64,000 bases of DNA from Centroberyx gerrardi (taxonomy: Eukaryota > Chordata > Actinopteri > Beryciformes > Berycidae). Every line of letters starts with the position of its first letter. Position 1 is the first letter of the stretch. A program made the translations under genes and the position numbers. Shown here piece by piece: positions 29,990-40,532 of this stretch. The notes under the pieces are model-generated. The model was not told the origin of the DNA, did no database searches, and was given only the letters and a program-made list of their open reading frames with translations. The stretch covers positions 15,570,116-15,634,115 of the forward strand of contig NC_135997.1 in assembly GCF_048128805.1 (NCBI RefSeq), in the 5' to 3' direction.

Positions 29990-31900
29990 CTATGTTTGTT
30001 TTTTCCAAACATCAGGAGGAGGAGGGAGGGAAATAAGGGTGGAGTGGCAAATAATGATTTCCCTGTCTCTGCCCATTCATAAATATTTACTTGGGACAAG
30101 GTGCACTAAGCAGTTTTCCCTTTCATTTCGCAAACAAGCTGTAAATTCATTGACTGCAGCACTATTACAGAGTGTTCTGCAGTAGATTTCGTTCCATCCC
30201 CTCCCCTTCACATGTCAATTTTGGACATGCTAAATGGATTCAGGAAAAGTGAGAAATAATGTTACTCCTGGGTGTCAACACTGAGAAGAAATGTGCCAAC
30301 ACTACCGTCTGTGAACTGTCAAAATGGGCTATCCAGATGTGAAATATTCATTTACACTAAATAGGATTAAACTACACTAAAAGGGATTTAAATAACAACT
30401 CACAACTAAATATATCAAAACAAGTTGCTGAAAAAATATTGTTCTTAATTATAGATATCTTTAAAGTGTGTCAATCACACAGACTTCCAGTTGCATAATC
30501 TTTAACAACAAAGGTGCTATTAGACCTGAGGAAGTCCAGCTCCCACCTCTGGTGCAGGCAAAGTTATTTTTAGAGTGAGATGTAGACAGATGGGAGAGGG
30601 GAGCTACGTAAGAAAAACTCTGCTGTCTAGTGGATCAGAGGTACCCATGCTGATCCCTTGGGCACATAGGCTCAATATAGCACTACAACTCTCAAAACCA
30701 TCTGTATGCTTTCCCATTCAGTAGTCTTCCAACTGTACATTTCTATTCATTATTTTTCAGCTTAAAACTTTACTGTTTAAGTTAAGTTACAAGTGTGTTT
30801 TCCCAAGTGAATGTTGAATAATTTATACTGACAAACAAGACAAATGAACAAACAAACAAGAATCTACATTAATGCCAAAAAAAAAGTGGAGATAGCATTA
30901 TTGATTGGAATGTTACACCTACTGATGAAGTATCCACTAAAAATACACTGTTTTCCAGGAAGTAAACAAATGGGATATTGATATAAAAATACAAGAAAAT
31001 AAAAGTTTATTGTTACATATGTGTACATTTATGACATGGAAATTTAGCTAACAAGGTGAAAAAGTCATTTTTAATTTCATTGTGATTTTAAGATTTTTCT
31101 GTAAGTTTGTTGTTATTGTTATAGGCTTTCAGTGATGGAAGCATGATGCAGGGTCGCAAAGCTTGACCACAGACATTTTGAAGAAGCTTCCATCAGAGCA
31201 TGAAGCCAGGTTAATCCTTTCCAAATCAATGATTGCAAACAGACTCATGACACCCCTGCTATTCTAAACCACAGGGCAACTAAACGATTTTCCTAATGCA
31301 CTTGGCAGAAATCCTAATAACCTTTTGGTTGTTGGTACAGTAAATTGGGCGCCATGGGTAGAATCTGTGCAACATGATACCCCTGTAAATATTACCCTCA
31401 TCATTCTGTCCCCTACATGAGTGGCTCTGCATGAATTGACAGATGAACTCTTGAGAATAATGAGTACTGCAAGACTTCAGTGATGACCCAGGCGCTATAT
31501 AACATGTATGCTGTTTACTTGTCCTGTCCAACATACATTTTCACAGCAGTGAATTCTCCCTATGTGTGAAATTGCAATGACAAGGTATATAAAGAATATA
31601 TTCAGAATTTGTACATGAACAAAAAGCTTTTGGACACAGGTAAGTCTCTAATGTAAACAGTGTAAATAAATGTACAGTTATCTTTGCTATGAATATTTTT
31701 ATGAATAATCATCAATGAATTATTAATCACTACCATCAGAAAGGCTGGACTAATATTGTCTCGTAACAATGGCTGGGATAATCATATATGCAGCACCTCA
31801 AATGAAATTACAAAATATGAACAGAAATCAGGGAAAAGCTTCTAAACTCTGACTTTGTCATGTGTCGCAGTCTTAGAACAAACCACTAGGTGGTGCCAGA
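29990..31900. other. Intergenic, no gene recognised
   Basis: AT-rich DNA upstream of CLEC3A. The only structured item seen is a dispersed repeat copy at 30,934-31,003 shared with 1,304-1,375. Confidence 0.6.
30934..31003 (+). repeat. Dispersed repeat copy (partner at 1,304)
   Basis: Same-strand match to 1,304-1,375 over about 70 bases with several substitutions. See that entry. Confidence 0.55.
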
Positions 31901-31914
31901 AAATCACTTAATTT

Positions 31915-32605
31915 TATTTAACATTACACTGTCCAAGAAGACTTTTATCTTGAATGACCTTTTTGTTTCTTATGGACTGGACTTCTTGTCTATGACAGAG
32001 ACTTGGGTAAAGCCCGGGCAAACGAGCCGGCTGGTTGAACTGTGTCCCTTGGATTGTGCCTGTTTTTGCTCCCCCAGACTGTCTGGGTATAGTGGAGTGC
32101 CTGGTTGTTGTTAAGCAAGCCACTATAGACAGTAGCGCACTATTATAAGTCTGTTTGGTGTATGTCATCTTTTTTGGGGGGCAAAGTTGTCCCCATCAGG
32201 TTTGGCCAGCATGCATTGTGATTGGCTGTGAATCGACCAATCTCGATTGGGATTGGTCGCATTGTAGGCAAATGGCTTGTTGTTGTTGGCTGTTTGAGAG
32301 AGGGGAGGGATTAATCACTAGTTTCTGGTAGACTGTACTCTACTTCAGTGCAGTAGTTAGGTTTGACTTTATAGTGGCTGTCATTCGACCAATCAGAGCC
32401 CATATTCCCACAGCACATCTCTTCACATCTCAGCAACTTCACAACTCAACAACACAGTTGTTTGAACACAGTTTATTTCTTAGTCTTAACTTTCATCCCG
32501 TTAATTTAACTTTAGCAGCTGAGACTATGTCCTTTGTGGACCCCAGGAAGACTAGCTGTTACCTTAGTGACAGCTAATGGGGATCCTAATAAACTAAACT
32601 AAACT
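31915..32605 (+). mobile_element. LINE fragment: endonuclease start and 3' tail, internally deleted
   Basis: Plus-strand codons at about 31,919-32,110 read as the start of a LINE APE endonuclease (LSKKTFILNDLFVS, then LDFLSMTETWVKPG). A stop follows soon after. A typical fish L2/Rex-type 3' end appears at about 32,530-32,605 (GACCCCAGGAAGACTAGCTG, then GCTAATGGGGATCCTAATAAA) and finishes in a short TAAAC repeat. The reverse-transcriptase region between them is missing, so this is either a deleted copy or two nearby fragments. It is not functional. Confidence 0.75.
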
Positions 32606-32730
32606 ATGTGGTGAGAGGCTAATTGTTGCTACTGTGGGCTGTCTGTGGGGAGAGAAGCCATAGCCGGGCCAAACACAACTTGGTAGCTCCGGCTACTTGG
32701 CTAGTATTGATTGACTGCTAGTATTGACGG

Positions 32731-33781
32731 CTAGTATTGATTGATAGACTGTTTTTTGGCTATAAGTGAGCTGCTCATGGTAATTGTGTTGCGACGAGAA
32801 AGAGTTACTTTATGTCCTCCAGCTCCTCTTGGCCAGGCACTCCCAGGCCAGATGGGACATGTAGTCCCACCAGCATGTGCTGGGTCTACCCCAAGGTCTC
32901 CTCCCAGTCGGTCATGCCCGGAACACCTCCAAAGGGAGGCGCCCAGGGGCATCCTCACCAGGTGACCAAACCACCTCAACTGGCTCCTCTCAATGTGGAA
33001 GAGTACCGACTTGATACCAAGGTGTTCTTGGATCGCTGAACGCAGAGTGAAGTCAGCCACCCTGTGGAGGAGCCTCATCTCAGCTGCTCGTATCCGCGAT
33101 CATTCTTTTGGCCCCTACCTAAGCTTGTGACCATAGGTCAGAACAAAGATCAACCGGTAAATCAAGAGCTTTGCTTTGTGACTCAGCTCTCTCTCTTCAC
33201 CACTATGGTCTGATACAATGCATGCATTACTACAGCCAATGCATCTAATCGTTAGTCAATCTCACGATCCTTCTTACCCTCACTCGTGAATAAGATCCCG
33301 AGATACCTGAACTCCTCCACTTTGGGCAGCTGCTCCCTCACCTGGATGGGACAGACCACCTTGTTCTGGAGAAGAACCACAGACCTCAGACTTGGTGCTG
33401 ATCCTCATCCCGACCGCTTCACACTCAGCTGCAAACAGTTACAGTGCACATTGGAGATCACAGTCCAATGAAGCGAGAAGGGTGACATCATCCGCAAACA
33501 TGATGCCACCGTAATGTCACCGAACTGGACACTCTCCAGACCTCGGCTGTGCCTTGATATCCTGTCCGTGAATATCATAAACAGGAGAGGGGACAAGGCA
33601 TGCCCTTGTTGGAGTCTGATGCCCACCTTGAACATGCTTGACTTGATGCCAAGTATGTGAACATTGTGAACACAGCTCTCACTTTGAGTGCACAGGGACC
33701 AAATGGTTCATAGCAGTGACCCTGGCACCCCATACTCCAGGTCCAACTCCCACAGAATACCCTGAAGAACACGGTCATAAG
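32731..33781 (-). pseudogene. Degenerate non-LTR reverse transcriptase (fish RTE/Rex-like LINE)
   Basis: Minus-strand frames carry reverse-transcriptase landmarks: a block ending QQGHALSPLLFMIFTDRISR (about 33,540-33,635) and the family C-terminal block with IERSQLRWFGHLVRMP (about 32,920-33,000). The region also has an upstream segment resembling the fingers part of the domain at about 33,640-33,770. Frameshifts and stops separate the parts. The element is truncated at its 5' side, where it abuts an inverted-repeat arm at 33,782. The exact LINE clade is an inference. Confidence 0.8.
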
Positions 33782-33924
33782 CCTGTCAGTCATCCCATTA
33801 AGGCGGGTCTTGCGTTGCACAATCATAAGTAGTTCACAACATGGGAAAGGAGAGAAGGCGGGGAGTTCCGTGAAGCTGGCCACAATATCATTTCCGGTTC
33901 TGTCGCCGAAGTGCATTTTCTTTT
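33782..33924 (+). repeat. Left arm of a ~140-bp inverted repeat
   Basis: The reverse complement matches 37,022-37,159 almost base for base, apart from a 5-6 base indel and a few substitutions. The two arms enclose about 3.1 kb that holds an interspersed repeat and a pogo-like transposon. Confidence 0.85.
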
Positions 33925-34018
33925 GGTTATGGTTAACATGGTTTAACATCAGTAACGTTAAATACTGAATTCTAAAACAGAACAACACATCAGAGATTAG
34001 TCCTCTGTCGTTTCACCC

Positions 34019-34023
34019 CTCTC

Positions 34024-34054
<31 letters not shown>

Positions 34055-34060
34055 GTGTCT
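34019..34060. repeat. (CT)n microsatellite
   Basis: About 19 CT units with a single G interruption. Confidence 0.95.
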
Positions 34061-34468
34061 CGGTGGTGTAGCCTATGTATTATCCAAAATTGTACAGAGT
34101 TTTGAAACTAAAGAAAATTGTTTTGTTGTTCTATATTGTTGTCAAAAACATTTATTTAACATTTTCATTTCCAAGTTCTATGTTAAGTACTCTATTATAT
34201 CAAAGTGATGAGGAAATTATAGGCCTACTATTTATTACAATAAAACTCTACAGTAGGCCCCCTACCTTTATATTTGTTATTCCAGCTCAGCATTAACTTG
34301 ATTCGCGGACATTAAAGAGCGATCTTCTTAAACATTTCGCATAATTATTAATAATTACTGCAGTTCCCGTTCAAAACGTGCCTGTCCGGAACGGGCCGAT
34401 TGCTGCTTGCAGCTTTCTCGAGAACCGCGCATGCCCGTACCACTTGAGCCGCACAGAGCGCTGTCCGC

Positions 34469-34553
34469 TTGTTTATTCAAAGTTTAGTAATATTGAACGT
34501 GACGCGTGTCCAAATTGCACCAAATCCGACACTGCACGTCCTTGGGTCCCCAG
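34469..34553 (+). repeat. 85-bp direct repeat, copy 1
   Basis: Matches 34,864-34,948 on the same strand at about 95% identity. Both copies contain TTGCACCAAATCC and CACGTCCTTGGGTCCCCAG. Copy 2 continues into the known fish repeat motif AGTAGATCGGACAAACGG and then a CA tract. The spacing suggests a tandem or partly duplicated interspersed element. Confidence 0.85.
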
Positions 34554-34863
34554 TCCCCAGACTTCACCAGTGAGACTAAACTGCGCTTGAACCGTAGAAG
34601 CAGTTTACGGCCTTCCATTGGTTGATTCTGCTGCCAATCAAACGTGTCTGCGCTCCTATTGGCTAGTTTTACTGCCTCCGCCTCTATTTTTACTCCAGTG
34701 TGTGCTCATTCTTCTCTCTCGGGCAGTTTAACTGAGCGGCCGTGTGCCTTTGTCCCGCTCAGCCAGTCAGAGCCCTGAAGCCCCGCCCCGCTGTGATGTA
34801 CGCTGTTTATATCAAACAGCCCCTGCTGCACTCAGACACAGAGCTGAGCAGCTCGCTGTTCGT

Positions 34864-34948
34864 TTGTTTAGTCAAAGTTTATTAATATTGAACGTGTCGC
34901 GTGTCCAAATTGCACCAAATCCAACACTGCACGTCCTTGGGTCCCCAG
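34864..34948 (+). repeat. 85-bp direct repeat, copy 2
   Basis: Partner of 34,469-34,553. It is followed by a segment ending in a (CA)n tract and TTTAGTAGATAGAT, a familiar layout of a fish interspersed repeat that is split by the transposon at 35,133. Confidence 0.85.
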
Positions 34949-35004
34949 CAATACACCCGCCAAGTGTGAAGTAGATCGGACAAACGGATCTCGCGATATG
35001 CGAA

Positions 35005-35006
<2 letters not shown>

Positions 35007-35088
<82 letters not shown>

Positions 35089-35098
35089 TCACTCACTC
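35007..35098. repeat. (AC)n microsatellite with (ACTC)n end
   Basis: About 39 AC units followed by four ACTC units. It creates long Thr/His and Val/Cys open frames that are not genes. Confidence 0.98.
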
Positions 35099-35566
35099 AA
35101 GACAGAGATTCCTCGCTTTAGTAGATAGATTAGGGGAGACTGGGGACGGTTGCAACAAGTCTTATTTCTCCAATCAGAAACATGCTAGAGTGATGACACT
35201 CATACTGCACATGCTCAGTTAGACCCTCCCCCCACCAGGAAGACAGAAGACACATTCAACATCTGCTGCTGCATTTATTGGGAAAAAAAACTTGTTTTGG
35301 AGGTATGAAAGTAATTTTTTTCATGAGCTGTATTTTTGTCATACTGTCCTGACCTTTTGTATGAATTAATCAAAACTTACTTAGTTTGAATCATTGTTTT
35401 GTTGACTTCTAAGTGACATGATTAGCATGTGTCAAGGTCAGTGTGTCTAGCTAGCACATGATGTTCTGTCATGGCTGATAGGGTTGGGGACGGTTGCAAC
35501 AAGTTGTTGCAACTGTCCCCAAGCTAAGCAGCCATATCAAAACAGACCACATAACAGTATTTTTCA

Positions 35567-35940
35567 ACAAGTCATTGTGGGGTACATAAAAGGATAGTTC
35601 ACCCAAATACAAATTTGTATTGCTTTTTTTTACAAAAAAAAAAAAGATTACGTTATAACGTATACATTTATACATGCACAAGTCATTGTGATGTACATAA
35701 AAGGATAGTTCACCCAAATACAAATTTGTATTGCTTTTTTTTATACAAAAAAAAAAAAGATTACGTTATAACGTATACATTTATACATGCACAAGTCATT
35801 GCGGGGTACATAAAAGGAAAGTTCACCCAAATATATAAAATTGTCAACTGTTGTCTTCTACGGTGGCGTATTGATGCCATTACAAAAAATAAAAATAAGA
35901 TTACGTTATAACGTATACATTTATACATGCACAAGTCATT
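35567..35940 (+). repeat. ~112-bp tandem repeat, three units plus a partial
   Basis: Unit starts (ACAAGTCATTG) occur at 35,567, 35,678, 35,791 and 35,931, giving spacings of 111, 113 and 140. Each unit has AAAGGAWAGTTCACCCAAAT and the palindrome ACGTTATAACGT. The third unit differs in the middle. The array lies inside the pogo-like element. Confidence 0.92.
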
Positions 35941-36113
35941 GTAAGGTACATAATCATTGGAGTTAATAACGTAATAACGCGATCATTTCATTATTTTGTA
36001 TTAACGTAATCTTATTATTGTAATGGTCCATTAGCACATAGTAAGCCATTATTGTTTGTCATACAGTGAATAAATCATCTAAAAGTAGAAATTGTATTCT
36101 GTTTGTTTTCAGT

Positions 36114-36258
36114 ATGCCAAGAGTGAGGAAGAGGGTTACTAACAGAGGGGTTCCCCTCACGAGCATCAGATATAATCAGGGATGAGGGCAGGACAGTCAG
36201 GGCAGTGGCCAAGGACTTCACCATCTGTCACACCACCTTATTCCGATTCCATAAACTC
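36114..36258 (+). pseudogene. pogo/CENP-B-type transposase, N-terminal fragment
   Basis: Begins MPRVRKRVTNRGVPL and, after a frameshift near 36,180 (in-frame TGA), continues GRTVRAVAKDFTICHTTLFR. This matches the helix-turn-helix (psq-type) start of pogo-family transposases. The catalytic DDE domain is absent, so it is broken and non-functional. It lies inside the 35,133-36,970 element. Confidence 0.75.
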
Positions 36259-37021
36259 CATAAATTCCATTACTGTGAATGAATGAATTTCCATATTTTT
36301 TTAAAATTGTTGATGGAATGGCTTTCCGGGAGCCGGCAGAATTGTTGGGGGAACGGGGGAGGTTGTTCGTTCGCTTATGAATCTTTGACGGGGGGAGGGG
36401 GTGGGGGTGTTTGCTTATTAGCTGTGTCATTTTGGGATGTCTGTGTGCCTTTCAGGAAACCCAAGGTCGCAGTTCACATTCACTGGAGTGTGACAAAAAT
36501 CAGTTTTTAAAACAGTTGCAGTTTTGTACAATAAATACATGTTTAATAAAAGTTCGTTGCATTGCAAATTGTTCCATTCTTCCTGTCTAACACTGAAATA
36601 TGGAGAGATTGAATAGCACCTGTAACATCCGCACACTGACTCAAGGTACGCCTATGTTCTACGCATAAACAAACAAAACTCAATAACTGTTATTTGATAA
36701 ATATTACAAAATAAATAAATAATTAAATTTAATTAAACCGTCCCTGATCGTGTTGCAACTGACCCCAGGGTTGGGGTCAGTTGCAACATCTGACTTCTTT
36801 CATTCAAATAAATATTGTGAACGATGTCATATGTAATCATCTTTAAATGGTATGGGTAATTAGCAGACAGATGTAAGTTTAATATATAAAAATTTGGTTG
36901 GTCTAGTCCAAATAGTCTCTGAGTAACTGAGAGAAATGCAAAAAGCGTTGCAACCGTCCCCAGTCTCCCCTAGTTAGGGAGATTTCACGACAAGTGGCAG
37001 TCTCGTCGGGCTTTTATTTTG

Positions 37022-37159
37022 AAAAGAAAATGCGCTTCGGCGACAGAACCGGAAATGATATTGTAGCCAGCTTCACGGAACTCCCCGCCTTCTCTCCTTT
37101 CCCACGTTGTGAACTACTTATGATTGCGCAAGACCCGCCTTAATGGGATGACTGACAGG
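37022..37159 (-). repeat. Right arm of the ~140-bp inverted repeat
   Basis: Partner of 33,782-33,924 in the opposite orientation. It reads GGCGACAGAACCGGAAATGA and, at its outer end, ACCCGCCTTAATGGGATGAC. It lies outside the pogo-like element. Confidence 0.85.
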
Positions 37160-40100
37160 TGGACGCCTGTGACAATGTTAATGCAGTCCTCTCGAAATGC
37201 ATTTGCAATTGCATTTTGCCAGGGAATCAACGCAGTGGCGAGTGTATTAAATGGCAAAGACAGGAGGCACTGTTTCGCTTTTTATATTTGGATAACCATT
37301 TACATTTTGCCACCTTTACAGCATAATATTGTCTTTGAAATGTAAAATGCCCTATTAGAGAGTGCAAAACCATATAAGGTAAATGACATATCAATTATAA
37401 TTTTGACACCATTATTGCATAATCACATGAAACATATCTATGCAGTTCGGGAAATACATTTTAATTTTTCAATTTGCATCATCATTTGAATAAAGCTAAA
37501 AATAAAGTGTGCAAATCTGTTTAAATGAAATGTCAATACTAGTATAGGAAATGTCAAATGCAAATGACATTATTGAATTTGAATTTCCATTTTGAGTCAA
37601 AAACTGCACATACAAGTGGCAAATTTAAATTCAAATGTAGGATTACATGGCCATTTTACATATAACATTTCCATTTGAATTATGCATGCGATACGCTTCC
37701 ATAACTTCCAAGTTTATAGCGTTCAATTGCCATTCTTATCATCAGTAAAGGAGCATGGATGGTGACACAGTTCACACAGATCCATTCTAAAGTTTTCTCT
37801 CCTCTCTACATCACTGAACTCCCTCCCTGTTCCCACCAATCCTTGCTCTGTATAGCCTACGCATCCAAAAAAACTGGATCGCCGGTGTTGCATCAGCTGC
37901 ATGAGTAATTTCCTCCTTTCCAACAGGTTTCCCAAAAGTACTGCCTGAAGCATGGTATTTTGTAATTGGAATAGAGATAGGCCTATGGCTGTGACGCACA
38001 ACATGATGTGGTGCAGAATCATGGCTGTAATTGTTTTGGTAAATATGTGATAATGGTGGGACAGGAAACAAGTTCATTTTTTAGCCAAAAAAACCCAACC
38101 TGATTTCCGCAGTTCTTTCTGGATAATCAAAATAAGTACTTCAGTCATGTAAACGGGATTACTGTAATTAGACTATTGCCTTACATTAGTAATAGTAGCA
38201 TTATTGTGCGCATGTAAACATAGCCAGTAAAAGAGACGACAGTTTAGCATAAGTCAAGGAACAAACTGTGCCTCAATGGTTGACTCCATTTTAGGTGCCA
38301 CATTCACAAGGGTGTTCAAAGAGTTCACTTCATGGAGTTACTTTCTTCACAACACTTTTGTCGACTGTGTACAGTTAGAAACCTTTCCTAACATGAGATA
38401 TTGACTAATTAACTTCATAGACCCACGAAACCGGGTCCGACTTTGAAAGCGAGGAAGATGAGACATCTCCCACACAGTAAGCAGCCTGAAATAGCTTGAA
38501 CAGCAAAAGGAGGCAAAGAAACTGCCTTTGTTGTGACAGCTTCACGCCTTAACATCAAAAAGAAGTTCATAAATGTAAAACAAATGATCTTCCAAAACTT
38601 TATGGCTCATTAAAGTTGCTCCAGAGTAGGCATAATGAACATTTTCACATAGTCATTTTGATTTCATGTTGAAAAAGTTATGCATTTTTGAAGGTTTACG
38701 TTTCATACTGTTTTGGTCTTCTGAATGAGCTTTTGGATGTCATTAGTAACAGTCTGCTGAATTTAACATCACTTTTGGGCTGAAGTTGATTTCCCATTGT
38801 AACACACTGAGCATCAGATGTAGGAACTGTAGGGTACTGAACATTACATTTTATAGGCTCCAGCTGTTTGTTTGGAGTTATAAGCCTGTGTACTGCTTAG
38901 CTATTTGTTTGTATTCATGTATGCAGAATAAACAACATACAGTGATTTCATAAAAGTTTCATGTTTTTCATGCATTTTTTAATAAGCCCAACATTTCCGT
39001 CTCCTGGATGATCTCCATTTCTAATGTTAATATAGCTGACATTTGAATTCACATAGGCTGCTGTGGAGAAATACTCCAGACATCGAGAACCTTGGAGAGT
39101 GACAAGACTGACACACACACACACACACACACACACCTACACACACACACACACACACTTGTCGGACAAACACACACATGAAAACAGAAACTACTTACAG
39201 CACCCCATAACAAAATCTAGTTTCAACATGCATGGATCTGAAGTAAGAAAATTGAACTGGAAAATTGGAAAAAACAAATTTGAAATTGTTATTATCAGTA
39301 ATAATAATATTCAATTTCAAGTAACTGCACTGAATTGTAAACTGTGCCTTACAAATACAATTTTTGAAATAATTTACTCAAATACATTTTAAGAATTCAA
39401 CAGTTCAATATGGGTATGACAAATTAAAATGTAATTAAGAAGGCACAGGTGTGGGTCTCCAAAGGACAATTTTCAATGGTTCTGATACTGTATATATAGT
39501 GATTCTGATGTTTTCTACCTAAGAATACCATAAAAACACATAAGGTAATAACAATAATAACAAAAGTGAAGAGTTTTACATTTGTACAGCCTGTTGTTAT
39601 TGTTGTTATTTGTGATTTATGGTCAGTGCCATTATAATTAGTCATTTGTTTGCTCTGTATGTCTGTAGAGGGCTAATGTGAAAGCATAATGTAAGAAAAT
39701 GACCTGATCTCCATAGCAGTAAGAACAGCAAAGTCATTAAAATATTTAAGATGATGAATAAGCCATGTGGGTGAAAAGAAGGTCAAAATAATGTGGGTGA
39801 GATAAATGTTTAATTTGAATGATAGAGCGGTGATGTTTGGCGGTAGAGTGACCTGGTGGTTAGAGACTGTCAGACTGTCCAGCCAGTATCCAACTCCTTT
39901 AATTAAATGTCACTGAGCAAGACAACAGCAAGACTGCTTTCTCTTAAAGATGGCTGGCTCAAAGTAAAAAGTATTTTTGAATTAAAAAACTTTCCAAAAG
40001 GTAACAAGTGACTGTATGACAAAATTTGGACTTGGAGACTTTATCAAGGTATTTCTTTCATTATTGGGTAAAGCACACCTGGGGAATATTTGAAGGTTCC

Positions 40101-40270
40101 TAATATACTACACTACCAAAAAAAAACAAAAAAAACAAACAAAAAGGAAGGTCACTGCATTGTGTCCAAAGTTGCCTTGTCCATCCGTGTCACTTTTGAG
40201 ATCAGGAAAATAAAACAAAAAGGACATCCAACGAGAAGAAAACACGACCCTCACAGAATGCTTTGCAGAT
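37160..40270. other. Intergenic, AT-rich, no gene recognised
   Basis: The first 550 bases are rich in ATTTGAATTT-like and ATTTGCAATT-like words and look repeat-derived, but no family was identified. A CA tract lies at 39,111-39,158. No coding exon was seen. Confidence 0.55.
39111..39158. repeat. (AC)n microsatellite, interrupted
   Basis: About 23 AC units with one CT interruption near 39,136. Confidence 0.95.
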
Positions 40271-40272
40271 AA

Positions 40273-40278
40273 ATTTAT
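40273..40278 (-). promoter_or_regulatory. Candidate poly(A) signal of VAT1L
   Basis: AATAAA on the minus strand about 2.5 kb after the VAT1L stop. A long 3' UTR is common for this gene in mammals. Nearer signals may also be used, and no transcript data are available. Confidence 0.35.
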
Positions 40279-40475
40279 TCAAGTAAACAGAACTGTACTC
40301 TTTCATAAAGTACACAACAAAACTTAACAAAACTTGACAAAAATGTACGACCACAGGTAAACCATATTTTCTATATAATTCCATAATCAGACTAGATTGC
40401 TAAACACTTCTACACAGCAGTCTTTCTTTTTTTTTCCTTTTTTACATTTAAGGCAAGTTGACTATCATAAAAGCA

Positions 40476-40532
40476 CATACACGCACGCACACACAGACAC
40501 ACACACACACACACGCACACACAAACGCGCAC
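40476..40532. repeat. (CA)n-rich simple repeat, impure
   Basis: CA units with G and A interruptions. It lies within the presumed VAT1L 3' UTR. Confidence 0.85.

Larger units (their letters stand above)
35133..36970 (+). mobile_element. pogo-like DNA transposon, 1,838 bp, degenerate
   Basis: Perfect 24-bp terminal inverted repeats, beginning GGGGAGACTGGGGACGG, occupy 35,133-35,156 and 36,947-36,970. They are flanked on both sides by TA (35,131-35,132 and 36,971-36,972), the target duplication of the Tc1/mariner/pogo superfamily. The element carries only the N-terminal DNA-binding part of a transposase (36,114-36,258). It also holds a tandem repeat (35,567-35,940) and two internal palindromes built from the terminal motif (35,486-35,520 and 36,752-36,787). 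It is inserted in an older interspersed repeat. Confidence 0.85.

Noticed and set aside
29497-30099. 200-codon minus-strand open frame overlapping CLEC3A exon 1
   Set aside because: It reads through the TATA/CCAAT promoter region, exon 1, a small intron and exon 2. The true start is the internal Met that opens a signal peptide.
34998-35222. Open frames of repeated Thr-His or Val-Cys
   Set aside because: Products of the CA/GT microsatellite. The same applies to frames at 19.7, 27.0-27.3, 39.1, 56.5-56.7, 61.1-61.4 and 63.2 kb.
35567-35940. CRISPR-like regular array
   Set aside because: The units are about 112 bp with no distinct spacers, and the context is a vertebrate transposon. It is an ordinary tandem repeat.
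37723-38077. Two overlapping minus-strand open frames of 88-99 codons
   Set aside because: No family resemblance, no splice context, and overlapping frames of similar length. They are expected by chance in a stretch of this size.
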